Positions 1-11,360 of a stretch of 64,000 bases of DNA are shown piece after piece. A model generated the notes under the pieces. The model saw only the letters and a program-made list of their open reading frames with translations, did no database searches and was not told the origin of the DNA. The DNA is taken from NCBI GenBank assembly GCA_025526935.1, contig JAHLKD010000013.1, positions 62,001 through 126,000 on the forward strand, in the 5' to 3' direction. The stretch is from Cladochytrium replicatum (lineage: Eukaryota > Chytridiomycota > Chytridiomycetes > Cladochytriales > Cladochytriaceae). Positions within the stretch are counted from its first letter, which is position 1. Each line of letters opens with the position of its first letter. Made by a program: the position numbers and the translations under genes.

Positions 1-544
1 ACTTTCAGCTCTGCTCACCGTCCACGCTCGAATGCAGAAGCCATTGGTGTGTTGAACATAAACGAAAACTTCAGCTGGTGCGGTGGCTCTTGGTCTTCAG
101 CGGAGACCTTTACAATTGCTCCATTTGTGACGAACTTTCAGAAATTGAAGTCAGCATAAGTTACTGCAAAGACAAACATCGTTTTGCCCAGTTCCACTTC
201 TGCGTGGTCGTAATTCAGACCAAACGAGATTCTGATAGGTCTGAGGTCCGATGGCGAGCGACCATCGAAGCGGATTCCGTGGAGCAAGGCATCGTTTTGC
301 AAATTTAGATTTTTTAAACTTTTCAGGGTCGTGGCCAGCCACAGCGTGCGGCTGAAAATGTGCTGCGCAGCGCCACACACTAGCCACGATAAGCCACAGC
401 CACCTGCACAGCACAAAGCTTTTCCGGGGGTAAATTCAAGGGGCACAGATTCCAGCAAGGAATATTTTTAGTGCCCAGCACAGAAGCACAGCAGGCACAG
501 CACAGAAGTACAGAAGGTCAGCAAACGGAACTCCTGCTCTCCGA
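1..544. other. Upstream non-coding region
   Basis: No gene is supported here. Short frames exist on both strands but show no recognisable domain and conflict with one another. The right part is probably the promoter and 5' leader of the zinc-finger gene that starts at 545. It holds a short stretch rich in CAGCACAG-like repeats around 470-510. Confidence 0.5.
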
Positions 545-2495
545 ATGGCGACTACTACCCTCCATGACAACCCCAATGTCGCTGCTATGCAGCTCGACAC
601 CAAGAGCCCGACGATCGGCCCATGGAAAACTTTTGTGCACATCACACCACCAACCACGATTTGTGAGGTAGGCTTCTTGTAGCGCATGGCGATGGAGGGA
701 GCTTGCTTTCTAGGTGCATTATTTCGATGGGAACAAAACGTTTTGAGCTTCTGGGAGTATTTCGCGCAGCAGAGTTTGAACTAACTGATGTACCTTTACC
801 ATATTCCTTTTTCAGGAATCGAGCATCGCTGCAGGACGAAGCAGTGCCCACACCTTGAACGCCAGCTTTATCGAAAGCCCGTTGACAGGCGGGGGATCTC
901 CCGCCTCGGAGTCAACTTTGCTGAACGCTGCCCCCGTCCCCACGAAAGAAGAAAGATCGGCTGGAAGCACAAAAGGCGGACTGGACGGTGACCACAATAT
1001 GTGGAGCTGCCTTCTCACTGCAGTTAACGTCGCTGCTTCCGATCCCCCTGCATCCGGTGCTCCAACCGCTTCTCCCCCGGCTGCGCAAAAAAGCCTTGTA
1101 CAGACTTCAACCACATATTCGGTGGACACTCACCGTCTGAATCCGCAGAACAACCAACATACGCTGCGTCCTGCGGTTGGAAAGGAAGAGACGAGCGACC
1201 ACTTTGATCCGACAGGTCGTGCGGAAGGGAAGGATGCGAACATCCATGCTCGTTCTTTGTCGCCAGCTGTACTGAATGCAGCCGCTCGCGTTTCTTACAA
1301 AGTTTCTACAGATCCTCCGCACGACCACAACGCAACCTTGGGGTATCAAGAAAACGCTCCAGAATGGAAACCGTCTTCCGCTCGTCATGGGTTTCCTATT
1401 CCAGAAGCAGTTAGCCGTTGGCGTTTTGACCGGGAAGACTCTGACTATGCTCACGGAAGCCAAGTCCTTCAGCATTACAACAACCCCCCCTTCAACGATT
1501 TTCATCCAGGAACCCCGCAGAGTGACTTCATCTCGCGGCGCCAGCGAATGGCCCCTCCGCAACCTCGCCGCCGGAGCTCTTACAATGATTCAAACGCTTA
1601 TGAGCTGCACCGAGTTCCCAACTACGCACCGACTCAGCTTCACTACTTGCCGCATTCACAGAATAACTACAATCGCCCTGCTCCAACATTTGACCCTGGG
1701 ATGTTGAACGTGGGCAGCATCCAACATCATCAACGAACCTCTGCACCTCCCGCAAACCTCACCCCAGTCGATCTCGTTGCTCTTCCGGCAGCCGCGAACC
1801 GCCCAGTCCCAGCGCCAGTAATATCCCAAGAAACTAAAACTCCTCACAACGCACCAGAAACTCCCACCCCCTCGCCGCCTCCCAACGACATATCTATAAC
1901 TACCATCGTCACAACCCAAGCCAAGTCCTCCCGAGCCACAAAACACTACCCCTGCCCCTTCGAGGGTTGCAAATGGTCCTTCACCCGGCGGTTCAACCTC
2001 AAAGTCCACGCCGAGACGCATAACCCCGACCGCGTCCGCCCACACGCATGTCCGAGCTGCGGGAAGGCTTTTGCACGCGTGACGGATCTCAAGCGGCACA
2101 GGAAGATCCACGATCGTGGAAACGCGGCTGCTGGAGCTGCAGAGCCCGACGCGGGACCGAAGCGAGCCAGGACTGGTGCGGATGCGGCAGTCGGAGGAAA
2201 GGAGAAAGCTATTCGTGGGGGTGGAGCGATGTCGATCGCCGACCTTGTGAATTCGGGTGCTGGATTTGGAGGCGGAGTTGGAGAAGACGGGGAGGAGGAG
2301 AGGAGGTGGGATGGTCAGGGTGAAACGTATTATCCCTCTATAGCGGTACCATTGCATGCTTTCGAACAGGGAAGAATGGATAGCCCGAGAGGCCAGGTGT
2401 ACGCTCGTGATGGCTGGAATGGGATGGATGGTGGTCGCGCAGCGGGCGGGATGCCTGCGTTGGAGGCAACGGGTTCCGGAAGGAGGATGTGTTAG
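545..2495 (+). CDS. C2H2 zinc-finger protein, probable transcription factor
   Basis: Two-exon model: 545-667 and 816-2495, with an intron of GTAGGC...TTTTTCAG type in phase 0, giving 600 residues. The frame of exon 2 is open well before any ATG, which is why the upstream ATG exon was added. Two adjacent C2H2 fingers lie at about residues 418-475: the first is C-x4-C-x12-H-x3-H, the second C-x2-C-x12-H-x3-H (core CGKAFARVTDLKRH). Most of the rest is Pro/Ser/Asn/Gln-rich and probably disordered, and the C-terminal tail is Gly-rich. A two-finger pair near the C-terminus with FTRRFNL and KAFAR cores resembles Crz1/Prz1-like fungal regulators, but outside the fingers nothing supports that assignment. 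It most likely acts in the nucleus on unknown targets. It is convergent with the NEK kinase gene, about 340 bp away. Confidence 0.8.
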
Positions 2496-2833
2496 AGAGT
2501 CGCCGCTTCAGGAGTTGTTTTTAGAGTAAGGGAGAATTCCCCTTTTCGAACATAAACTTTTTTCCAACTTACGTTTTCATCACTTTCGACCCATCCAATC
2601 ACTTTGTAGTTATTCATGAAAAACCCGAATGTAAAACATAAACTCGTACAAATTCGTTTAGATATTTGCAGTTAACATTTGTGTATGTTTGTATACTAGA
2701 GACACTCCAAATAATTTGAACAGCCAAATTGCTTGCCTGTAGATATTACTGGCCATAATAAAACGTTGGGTATTGTGAAAATGGGTTCACATACAACAAT
2801 GAGATTCGAACACTCGGCCGAACTATTGAAGAT
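2496..2833. other. Convergent intergenic region
   Basis: 3' ends of two convergent genes face each other here. The stretch is AT-rich and includes AATAAAACG-like and ATAAAC-like words that could serve 3' processing on either strand. No coding signal is seen. Confidence 0.5.
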
Positions 2834-4319
2834 TTACTGGCTGATGTGTCCCCCTGCCATCACGGCATCAATGATGAATCGCTGGAGGAACGGAGTGCAC
2901 ACTAGCGCGCTGACCGTTGGACGGGCGGCGGGATCTTTTGTAACACATGTCCGGATCAGATCCCGCAGTGACGTCGAAAAATGCGAGGGGATGGGATCGT
3001 AAGCGCCTTTCATTATTCGGAGAACGAGTGCCGGGAGGTTCTGCGAGAGTGCAACCGAATGATTCTTTCAGAGAAAATGACAGCAGAAGACACAACTTAC
3101 AGATGCTTCGAAGAGCCGTTTGCGGGCAGTCTGCGAATGGTGGGAACTAAGCATCAAACCTCGTGCGAAGGTCAGCATACCATTTCGTATAAAATGCACC
3201 CTAAAGCCCAGACTATCGCCCATCGCTGTTAGTGCCTCTCACCAGATAAATTTAAATGTACTCACTGTCCGACTTTTCGTTGTATCTGACATATATGTTA
3301 GCAGTTGCTCTCACATCTCCATTTGAGAATTTACTCACGGGCTGCCCTCGCAAAGCTCAGGACCTGGAGTTTTTTGAGGTTTAAATTGCGATGTTTGGAA
3401 AGCATGCGACGCTTAACTGATATAGCTCGGTGTCCCGACTAGCTAGGCATAAAGCGAAACTCAGTGTGGAAAACGTAGCTTTGCACTTTCTCTCACAGTT
3501 TCTGCTTTCGTCTGTGCATTCATAACTTTAGAGATTCCAAAGTCACCAATCTTTAGGATTTTTGATCTTCCTTCACCAGAAATGAAAATCTGCAGGTGAA
3601 GTTTTAACGAGAATTTATAGGAATGATGTAATCCTACATTATTCGTTTTTAGATCGCGGTGCAAGATCTTCATGTGGGTATGAATGTAATGGATAGCTAG
3701 ACAGAGTTGGGCAAACATTTGGAGGATTTCCTTCATAAGCGATGTCAGTTTCAGGAAAAGCAGGAAATGAAAATTCGCCAAGTTACGTCTTCTGGGAGTG
3801 GAATGGCCTGCGATGAGATGTACTCACTTAAAGTTCCGCCTGATCAGTCGGGTTAACAACATCACAGTTGAAATGTGTCTTTTCTCACCATCAGCATATT
3901 CCATGATGATCAGCATATTCTGGCCACCCAAAGAACCATTAGCGTCAACAGAAAATGAATCGTAGTAGGCGATGATGTTTGGATGCCGAAGCATTGAGCT
4001 ATTTATGGAGTCGAGGAAGAGTAAGACGGAAATTCTGTCGCGGAATCACACTTACAGCACATGAATTTCGTTGAGAGATACTCGGCGATCATCTTCAGAA
4101 AGGTGATCTGACGCGAAGAGTTCCTTGACGACAACCAAAGTATCATCTTTCTTTCGTTTTGATAAGATGGCTATTCTAAACAAAATAGAGATTTAGAAAC
4201 ATCATTAAAAACACAACAGCAGATTAATTAAGCATGTTCTTGTATTCTTCCGACTCGGCCTACCCATGCGCTCCCCTCCCGATGATCTTCACTTTTGTGT
4301 ATGTGTCCCAAACGTTCAT
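2834..4319 (-). CDS. NEK8/NEK9-type serine/threonine kinase
   Basis: Twelve exons read from right to left: 4264-4319, 4056-4175, 3889-3998, 3787-3839, 3638-3730, 3497-3589, 3418-3442, 3339-3363, 3266-3285, 3181-3212, 3101-3130 and 2834-3040. They sum to 864 nt and encode 287 residues, essentially a lone kinase domain. Visible motifs are the glycine loop IIGRGAHG, the lysine in VVVKEL, NIIAYYDSF, the MEYADGG hinge, the catalytic ILHRDLKT, the IGDFGISK magnesium loop, the activation segment VGTPSYISPELCEG and SDIWALGCILYEM. The segment FEASNLPALVLRIMKG is typical of the NEK8/NEK9 branch of NimA-related kinases, which act on cilia and mitotic centrosomes in animals. The RCC1 repeats of animal NEK8/9 are absent. 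Exons 7-9 are only 20-25 nt long. The start ATG lies 41 bp from that of the divergent RNase gene, implying a shared promoter. Confidence 0.9.
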
Positions 4320-4360
4320 TTCGTGATTTCCCGTGTGGCTTCAATCTGTCGCTTTTCTTG
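4320..4360. promoter_or_regulatory. 41-bp divergent promoter between NEK and RNase genes
   Basis: Only 41 bp separate the two start codons, so the 5' leaders or core promoter elements of one gene must lie inside the other's first exon, or the transcripts overlap. No TATA box is visible. The transcription starts themselves cannot be seen from sequence. Confidence 0.5.
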
Positions 4361-7300
4361 ATGCACCCGATATCAGTAACCCGGATCTGCAGGGCACTAT
4401 TAGCCCGCGAGGAGACCACGAGGGCATTCTCGTCTACTGCTCAAAGATGCAGAAAATCGTCGGACTCTCGCCTCTCCAGAGGACCGTACAACAGGAGAGA
4501 AGAGTCGTTCGAGTTTCGACCACGAGAAGAGAAGGAGTTTCTACCGCAACTACGGCAGCGGGTTGAGGGCAGGAACAGCAATAGAGAATCTCGTCCTGAT
4601 TTAATGGAAGCGGTCCGATTGGACCAGGCAAAGAACATTCCCTTGCCGGATAACTACAACTTTGATGATGTCAATGAAGCGCGGTACAATGAGGACGCCT
4701 CCGTGCGGCTACCACCTTTGACTCTTGGAGATTTGGTTGAAGTTCGAAGGTGTGAATCAATTGGTCAAGCTAACTATTCGACTGTCTAAGCTTATTTCCA
4801 GGCATAATCGATCAATGATTGGAATCTTGATACAGGTTCCATCCCGAAGAAAGACAATCTCTTCGTCGCCGTATCGCACTGTGCTGAGCTCGGGACATGT
4901 GATGGAGCACAGGGACAGTGACGTGTTGTTCCAGGTTCCTGGCTGGGCATTCGAACCACAGCTTGCTAGCCTTGCAAGACCTGGTGCTGCCTTCTCCTCA
5001 ACTCCAGTTGGTCTCCAGAGCTCTGATTTGAATCTTCTTCAAAAGCTGGAGATACCGATCACTGCTCTTGACCATCTCAACGTGATTCCGGCACGCGCCG
5101 AGCAACTCAAAGATAAGATGAGCGGAAAGTTTGCGCAGGTGCATTCGCATTTTGCTTCCTCGATTGGGACGAGAAGAGTCGCAACACTTCGAGATGTGGC
5201 AGCATATGTGTTTGGTTCTCTCGATGTTGCGAACTACAAACCTACTGCTGCAGAGCTCCTTGCGGCGCACACGTTCATGTACCGCTCGCCATCGTTCGTT
5301 GCTGATGGTCGTAACGTGAGGTATACGCGCCTCTATGGAATACTGAGCACAGATGAGGTGGAAAAGCTGAACTGGTTGAGGAACCAGCTTACGGATATGG
5401 AGGAGACTGCGATCAGATCAGAACCGAGAACGACACATCTTGACGCGTTCTTGCAAAAGTGCAGAAGTCTCATTGAATGGCGAAGAGATTTGTTAAAACG
5501 AGCAAAGCTTGCAGCGAACTTGGGTTCTGGCGATGATTCTATTCCTGAGCCATTGGGATCCCCAGAAGTTTTTGATCCACCCGCACCGAAAGTTGAATTC
5601 ACCGGCACGGATCACATCTTCATTGAATCGATTCTGCAATTGGTCGCTTCACCGGCCAACTGGCCAAATCCGCTCAAGCCACTGGTACTCGATGGGATCA
5701 TTCGCATGCTTCAGCCACTCTATCCACCTATGTTGCAAGAGCACCATGCCGCACAGCTACTCAAGGAGATTGGAGTGTGGAGCTCATGGGAAAACATTGG
5801 GTTGATCAAAGCTATACGGAGTTTCAATGCTGGAGGCGGACGTGAAGATCGGTCAGACATTTCGGTCGAAGGTGCTGGATTCAATTCTTCCGAAGATGGT
5901 GCTGAGATGGATTTGGAAGGATTCTCGCCGTTCGCGGATAGGATGATGCAGATTGCCGAAGAACATGCGCAACGGCTGCTCCAGATTCCGGCGTTCGATA
6001 ACCAAGAGTCTGCGAGTGCACCAGTGTCGGATTACCAGGATCCTTCGAGTGCACAACAAGCAAAGAAAGCAGTACGCAATTTATTGGATGCGAAGCCTGC
6101 TGTTGCAGACTGTTTCCTCGCTCCAAGTGACATTAACGAAATGGAAGCGGATTTTTACCGACGAGATCCTTGCGAGGCGATCCGACAGGACTTTGGGGAC
6201 ATGCCGGTGTACGTCATTGATTCTCCGTCAGCGCACGAGCTCGATGATGGAATCTCAATCGAGCGGGTACAAGGAAGCGAGACGAAAGATGCTTGGATCC
6301 ATGTGCACATTGCCGATCCAACAGCGTACATTCCGCCATCTCACCCACTGTCACTCACATCCCAGTTGCGCGGCACTTCGATCTACTTGTCCGAGAGACA
6401 TTATCCGATGATGCCTGAAATTCTGAGTCGTGCAAGATTCGATCTTGGATCGTCAAAATTGGCCATGACATTTTCGGGTTTGTTGGATGGTCAGACCGGC
6501 GAGCTGAAGGATGTAAAAATTTGCCCGTCCATGATCCATAACATTCAACATATCAACTACGACAAAGTTGATACTGTTTTGAACACCGACGGAGTGTTCG
6601 GAATCAATATGCCTGAACAATCGCGGATGCCTTGGGTCTCTCGTGGTCTGCAATGGCTGGAAACCATTCGGTCGCAGTCCGTAAACTTAAATACGCGTGC
6701 TGTTGACGAGCTTCACGAAATTCACGACATTGTTTCGGCCCACTTTCGAACACGCGTAGCGAATGGAGCATTCCAAGGCGACGACCCGAATATTTCAATC
6801 TCACTCACTCCATACCCGATCCCTCCGTACCCCGTGCTCCCGGTGGAACCGCAACAACTTCGAACTTCACCCACTGTCACAATAAACCCAAACAGTGCCA
6901 CCCATTTGTCTCCATCGAACAAGCTTGTTTCTGAGAGTATGATTATTGCTGGCCGAGTCGCTTCCGCATTCTGTATTCGCCACGACATTGCTGTTCCGTT
7001 CCGCGGTCAGCCCAGCATTGTCGATGCGGCACTCATGCAGGGCCAGGTCGAGCCTGACGAAGAACTCTCTGACATTGATTTGCCGGTGTTCAGGGTGGAT
7101 CCAACCAACATGTATCCCTCAATCAAAACGACTCTCCTACCGCTTCTCGACCGCGTTATGGGTCTCCGCGACCCAGGAACGGGTATCGTTCCGTTCCGAA
7201 ACTTCCGAGAGATCCTGATGTATATGCCACCGGCGACGGCGTCTTTGCGTCCTGTCGGACACTACAGCATGGGACTCCCAGGTGTCTCGCACTCCGACCT

Positions 7301-7907
7301 TTCCCGCGGTCCCGACTCTGAAATGTCCTCGTACGTAAAGGTGACGAGTCCTTTACGGCGGTACAAGGACATGATCGCTCACTGGCAGATCAAAGCGCAT
7401 CTCCTGCACAAATGGAGCGGGTCTACATCGTCAACTGCGCAGCCTCTTTATCCGTTCAAACGCGAGAACATGGCCTTGGCGCTTGAAAGGTTGCGGTTGC
7501 TCGAGAAACGATCGCGTGTGCTCTCACGAAGAGACACGCGTTACTGGACGCTTGAGTGGATCAGACGGCGGGAAGCTGGAGCCGCGAGTGGAGTCAAAGA
7601 TGAGTGGGATGGATGTAGTCCGCTTGCGATGGCGTCGAAGGGGTGGTGGGATGTGCGATCTGGCACTCCGTACAAGGGACGGTACGAGCCAACTTTGTCT
7701 CCAGTCTACACTGGCGTTGTTGAATCAGCGAGTGAGACTGGTCGGATAGGAACTATTTTGCTCGTTGAAGCGGGGATTGGGGCACGAGTAGATACGAACA
7801 TCTCTGCCCAGGACCGACCATATTCAGTTGGAGATGTAGTGAAGTGTGCTGTGACGATGGTGGATCCATTACGGTCGTCTGTTACCGTGATGCTGCTCAG
7901 ATCCTAG
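4361..7907 (+). CDS. Mitochondrial RNase II-family exoribonuclease (Dss1/CYT-4-like)
   Basis: Exons 4361-4749 and 4802-7907 encode 1164 residues. The ATG at 4361 was chosen because it gives an Arg/Ser-rich, acid-free N-terminus (MHPISVTRICRALLAREETT) typical of a mitochondrial presequence. The RNB catalytic domain starts near residue 590 and carries the family signature DSPSAHELDDG, whose aspartates bind magnesium. It extends through RARFDLGSSKLAMTFSG to the conserved YVKVTSPLRRYKDMIAHWQ near residue 980. The C-terminal 80 residues (YTGVVESASETGRIGTILL...) look like an S1-type OB fold. In yeast the homologue Dss1/Msu1 pairs with the Suv3 helicase as the mitochondrial degradosome; Neurospora CYT-4 processes mitochondrial RNA. 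A similar 3'-5' RNA decay and processing role in the matrix is inferred. Confidence 0.88.
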
Positions 7908-8536
7908 ATCATACATACAGGGAATACTTTCGGATCATACCATGAAAAGAAAAATGAGATACTGAAGAAGAGCATCTCTCGATGCTTAAAATAGTCCCTT
8001 TCACTATTACGCTCAGCGAAGCGTCATGGTCCATTCTACTCACAGCGTGGGAACATTGCAAATCTTTAATATATGGTCTATGATAGAAATAGATCAGTGA
8101 TAGCTTTCTAAGCTAACATCAGTGTCACGCAATCGTGTACACGGGAAAAACTGAGGCATAGAAGAAATAAAAAGTTAATGTATGATCCCAGTCTTGAAAC
8201 ATAGTGATTTACCCGCCTTGGCGCACGGATGCAAGATCGCTGAGTTTCACCAGCATCGCCACAATGGACAGAAAGCATTCAATCATTGATGGAAAGGGAA
8301 GAAGGTGAAAAAGAGAGAGAAGAAGCCTACAACCACGACCCGATACTCCTCGTCACTCTGTTACCACGAGGGACAAACAATTCAGCGTGACCATAGTTGT
8401 ATTTAATAGAGATCACTGAAGTACTACCAATAAGTTGAGAAAGTGTCCACGTAGACAGAATCCTATTGCTAGTAGTATTTGTAGAGAGGTTAGCTGTATT
8501 TGATAGAGATTACTGTAGTACCGTCAATGGGCTGAG
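7908..8536. other. Intergenic region with a diverged direct repeat
   Basis: No gene is seen. Near the right end, a roughly 45-bp motif (GTATTTAATAGAGATCACTG...) at about 8399-8443 recurs in diverged form at about 8495-8538, about 97 bp away. The second copy abuts the leftmost LINE fragment. The origin of this repeat is unknown. Confidence 0.4.
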
Positions 8537-8928
8537 AAATGACAGTTCCTACAATGAGGTCGGGGGTTGGGAAACAAGCGGCCAAGCTGATAAAGCAGTA
8601 ACAAACAAAGGCACACTGTTGGGAGATGTTGGTCCCAGAAGCAACAAAGGGTGACAAAGTTTCAAATCGCGGACAGGGCAAACGAAACAGCAATGAGCTT
8701 TATCTAAGCGATGATCAACAGTTGCAGCAAGATCAAACCCTGCAATAATAACATAGTGACCAGGGGGTTTGGCAACTACTGAGATGACAAAACAGCACAC
8801 ATTGAAAGTGAAAACACAAAATGAGGAGCTAAAGCAAAATTGTCACAAATTTTCAATGCACATTGGGCTTGATAGGTGGCAGAAAACAAAGCAATGTCAT
8901 CAGCAAAAACAATGAATTGAAATATTAC
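8537..8928 (-). mobile_element. LINE fragment, family A reverse-transcriptase region (internally deleted)
   Basis: Nucleotide homology to the full-length element's 13930-14860 region is plain by eye (GACAGTTCCTACAAT, GGTCGGGGGTTGG, AAGCGATGATCAA...). The homology is not continuous: roughly 480 bp of the reference element (about 14100-14575) is missing inside this copy, and there is further decay. Both ends are truncated. It is the leftmost and probably among the oldest members of the array. At 8929 it meets a 28-bp stub that matches the extreme 3' tail of family A (T-run followed by GAACTTCATA). Confidence 0.75.
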
Positions 8929-8957
8929 TTTTTTGAACTTCATATCTGTATTTGATG
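8929..8957 (-). mobile_element. LINE family A 3'-tail stub (28 bp)
   Basis: The stretch CTTTTTTGAACTTCATATCT resembles the 3' terminus of the full-length element at 13491-13520 (T-run then GAACTTCATAATATG). It is immediately followed by another T-run that begins a family B 3' end. It is best read as an extremely 5'-truncated insertion. Confidence 0.5.
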
Positions 8958-9653
8958 TTTTTTGACAACATTATATTTATTTTGCACAAACAATGCATAA
9001 TAATATACAACACCAAAGTGCCTTACAAGATGGACCAGCACATAGGGAAACACGTACAGCATAAGGGAAAAGCAACAAAGAAAACAGAGGAAGTAAACTC
9101 AACCCTGTGGTTACCATTCAGATACTGCTAAGGTGCCAAAAAACAGGTGAGTAATAAATATGGAAATAACGAAAACGTTAAAGATCCACAAATGCAGGGC
9201 CAAGAGGGAGTCTGGAGGAGAATTTCTAATCGCAGACACATACGGTAAAGCCAAATCTTATGAAGACAACAAAAATGAGACACCACGTTGCAAGATTCCC
9301 TGGGTTGATAATGCAAAGTGGACAACGGTTATCAATGGCAACATCAAGCGGAAGCTGTAAAACAGGAACAGGAACAGGAGGCAACAATAGATCGAGACGC
9401 AAGCATTCTGAAACATGAGATCTAGAGAGAGTTGCAGCGTGGCAGTGACAACACTGCTTGCAGGGATGATAAACCAAACGTCCAAGACGATACTGCAGAA
9501 GCCTCAAGATTGACAAATAGGGAAGCAGGAGGAGCAATTGCTAGTGCATGAGGGTGGGCAGATGCAAGGGGAGCAAAGCAATCAGCTATAGTACCATAGG
9601 AAGATCATCTCTATGCGGGATGCAAAGAGACCTGTTGGTTAAGGCTATAATAA
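8958..9653 (-). mobile_element. LINE family B 3' portion
   Basis: Begins with a T-run (the reversed poly-A) and the family B 3' UTR (TTTATTTTGCACA...AATGCATAA, AAAGTGCCTTACAAGATGG), shared with copies at 11361, 11558 and 12163. From about 9160 it contains the C-terminal part of ORF2, including a zinc-knuckle-like CCHC (KQCCHCHAATLSRSHVSEC) and LRLDLLLPPVPVPVLQLPLD. It probably belongs to the same insertion as the sequence right of the 9654-9990 repeat, which split it. The coding frame is decayed. Confidence 0.75.
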
Positions 9654-9995
9654 TAGTTTACTTGGGAAGAGTAATATGTATTTATGATGGTGGAAACGTG
9701 TACTTACGTGTCTGCTATGTTTTTACCAAATATGGTAATATTTCTTACATTGCGCGTTAGATCAGTCCAAGGGTATTCTTTGTTCCTCTTTAAGAACAAA
9801 GAATCCATGTCTGATTGAAGCGCTATTTAGTAAGCACAGCAATATTTACTTATTGGGAACAGTACTTTAGTAATCAAGCCATACTGCTATATAAGAGTAC
9901 GCAATGCTGATTGAATGGCGTCTATGAGTCTCAGGATCAACTCTACTCAATCACGTTCAAAAGGAGTATACCCTACTCCTACTAAACCACTACAT
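9654..9995 (+). repeat. Dispersed repeat, copy 1 (unclassified)
   Basis: About 340 bp that matches 40717-41060 in the same orientation. Shared landmarks are AGTAATATGTATTTATGA, GGTATTCTTTGTTCCT, GATTGAAGCGCTATTTAGTA, ATATTTACTTATTGGGAACAG, a TATATAAG/TATATATGG box and CAACTCTACTCAA. A TATA box in a short non-coding unit inserted within another element would fit a solo LTR or a MITE. Terminal repeats and target-site duplications could not be fixed by eye, so the class stays open. It interrupts a family B LINE copy and is therefore younger than that copy. Confidence 0.65.
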
Positions 9996-11289
9996 TCCAC
10001 AATTCTTGTGAGAATTATAGACTTCAAAGGAGCAAAAGAAAAACCACGAGCTTGGGCAAACTGTTCACAAACAGAGAGAAGAACCTGCATAGCATCCAAA
10101 GTAAGTGTAAACAAAGCCAAATCATCTGCAAATACAAATGAATTGTATCCTGGTTTGGCAGGATGAAAGAGTGTTATTGGAGCGCCAAATGGTCGGAAGA
10201 GCCCAGGGAGAGGATCAAGAAAAGTGATATAGAGAAGCGGACTGAGAACAGAACCTTGAAACAAACCTCTAAACAAATCAAAAGCATCAAAAACAATTTG
10301 CAACAACCACTCTGGAAGAACAAAATTCAAACAGAGACTTCAAAACAGAAACAAATGGCAACCGGTACTCCCCTAGAAAGAAGCTCAGCCCAAAGAATTG
10401 AACAATTTGTGGTGTCATAAGCTGCTTGAATATCTAAAAAGCCAGCAATCCAAGGAACCGTGGTATTAGACGCACAGGAGATACATGTGAGCATCAACAT
10501 CGGCAGCTTCAATACAAACAATAGCATTTGATGCACGAGAGGCAAATTTTGCGGTGCTGAAAGGCCCAGGATTGCAAGTAGCAGGGGCAGGCGGCGGTCG
10601 GCTAGAATTCGCAACTTGAGCAAAGGAAGGCACTGCAGAGACAGCAGCAGGCGGGCTGCTGATAGTTTCAACCAACGGAACAACAGCAATAGTCAATGCA
10701 GCAAAGAAGGCAGCCTCGGTTTCTGGTTCCAACACTGGGAGAAATTGCATTGCACGAATGAAAGCAGACATCACTAATGGATGAGATCCAGAAGTTTGGG
10801 CAGGGGCCAGCACATGCAGAGCATTCAAGAATGGGTCACGAGGAGTGGGCAAGGGAGAGGTAGCATGATCAGCTGCAGAGGCAGTCATCTCAACCCTGGC
10901 ATGAGAGGCAGGTTGGCGAGTCGGGGGTGATTGTGAAGCTCGATGTTTCCCTTTGGGGTCAGCATCAGGAACAGTAAGTGACATTTCTACAGTATCATCC
11001 ATGTGAACATCAACAGCACTTGCAGGGGATGTTCCACGAATTCAAGCTGGTTCTGAGGTGGATGACCTTGGTCACGTGATTTGCTAGGAGAATTAACTTC
11101 ATCTGCCCACTGAAAATTTTCTCCATCAAAGTTGCTGGGCTGAGAGTCAGGAATAATTTCCTGAGGGGTGTAATGCAGAGGGAGCACGGGAGCGAGCACG
11201 GCCAGAAATGATGAAAATTGTGGAGGGGTGTGGCATGCGGTGCGTCAGGCAGCTGCGCAGGAGGAGCGCTGGGAGGCGGCATTGATTTG

Positions 11290-11320
<31 letters not shown>

Positions 11321-11345
11321 GAAAGAGAGGGAAAGAGAGAGAGAG
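9996..11345 (-). mobile_element. LINE family B copy with ORF1-RT internal deletion
   Basis: Reading right to left it starts with a GA-rich tract (the CT-rich 5' leader) and an ORF1 start like that of the full-length element (MPPPSAP). It continues through an ORF1 N-terminal half (MDDTVEMSLTVPDADPKG... near 11002) and then passes near 10480 directly into reverse-transcriptase sequence (GFLDIQAAYDTT; FRGLFQGSVLSPLLY; the FADD box in FVFADDLALFT). The endonuclease domain and N-terminal RT part are missing. Such a join suggests an internal deletion or template jump at reverse transcription. The reading frames are broken in several places. The left end is cut by the inserted repeat. Confidence 0.75.
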
Positions 11346-11360
11346 GATATTTTACTTCTA

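Noticed and set aside
855-2495. Zinc-finger gene starting at the non-ATG codon at 855
   Set aside because: The frame is open farther upstream to a clean acceptor at 815, and an ATG exon at 545-667 joins in phase.
2780-2860. GTTCGAATCTC on the minus strand, resembling a tRNA T-loop
   Set aside because: No cloverleaf forms and the stretch overlaps the NEK 3' end.
4725-4801. RNase frame extended upstream without an intron
   Set aside because: Splicing 4749 to 4802 joins the presequence exon to the conserved domain in frame, while the unspliced extension has no start with a targeting sequence.
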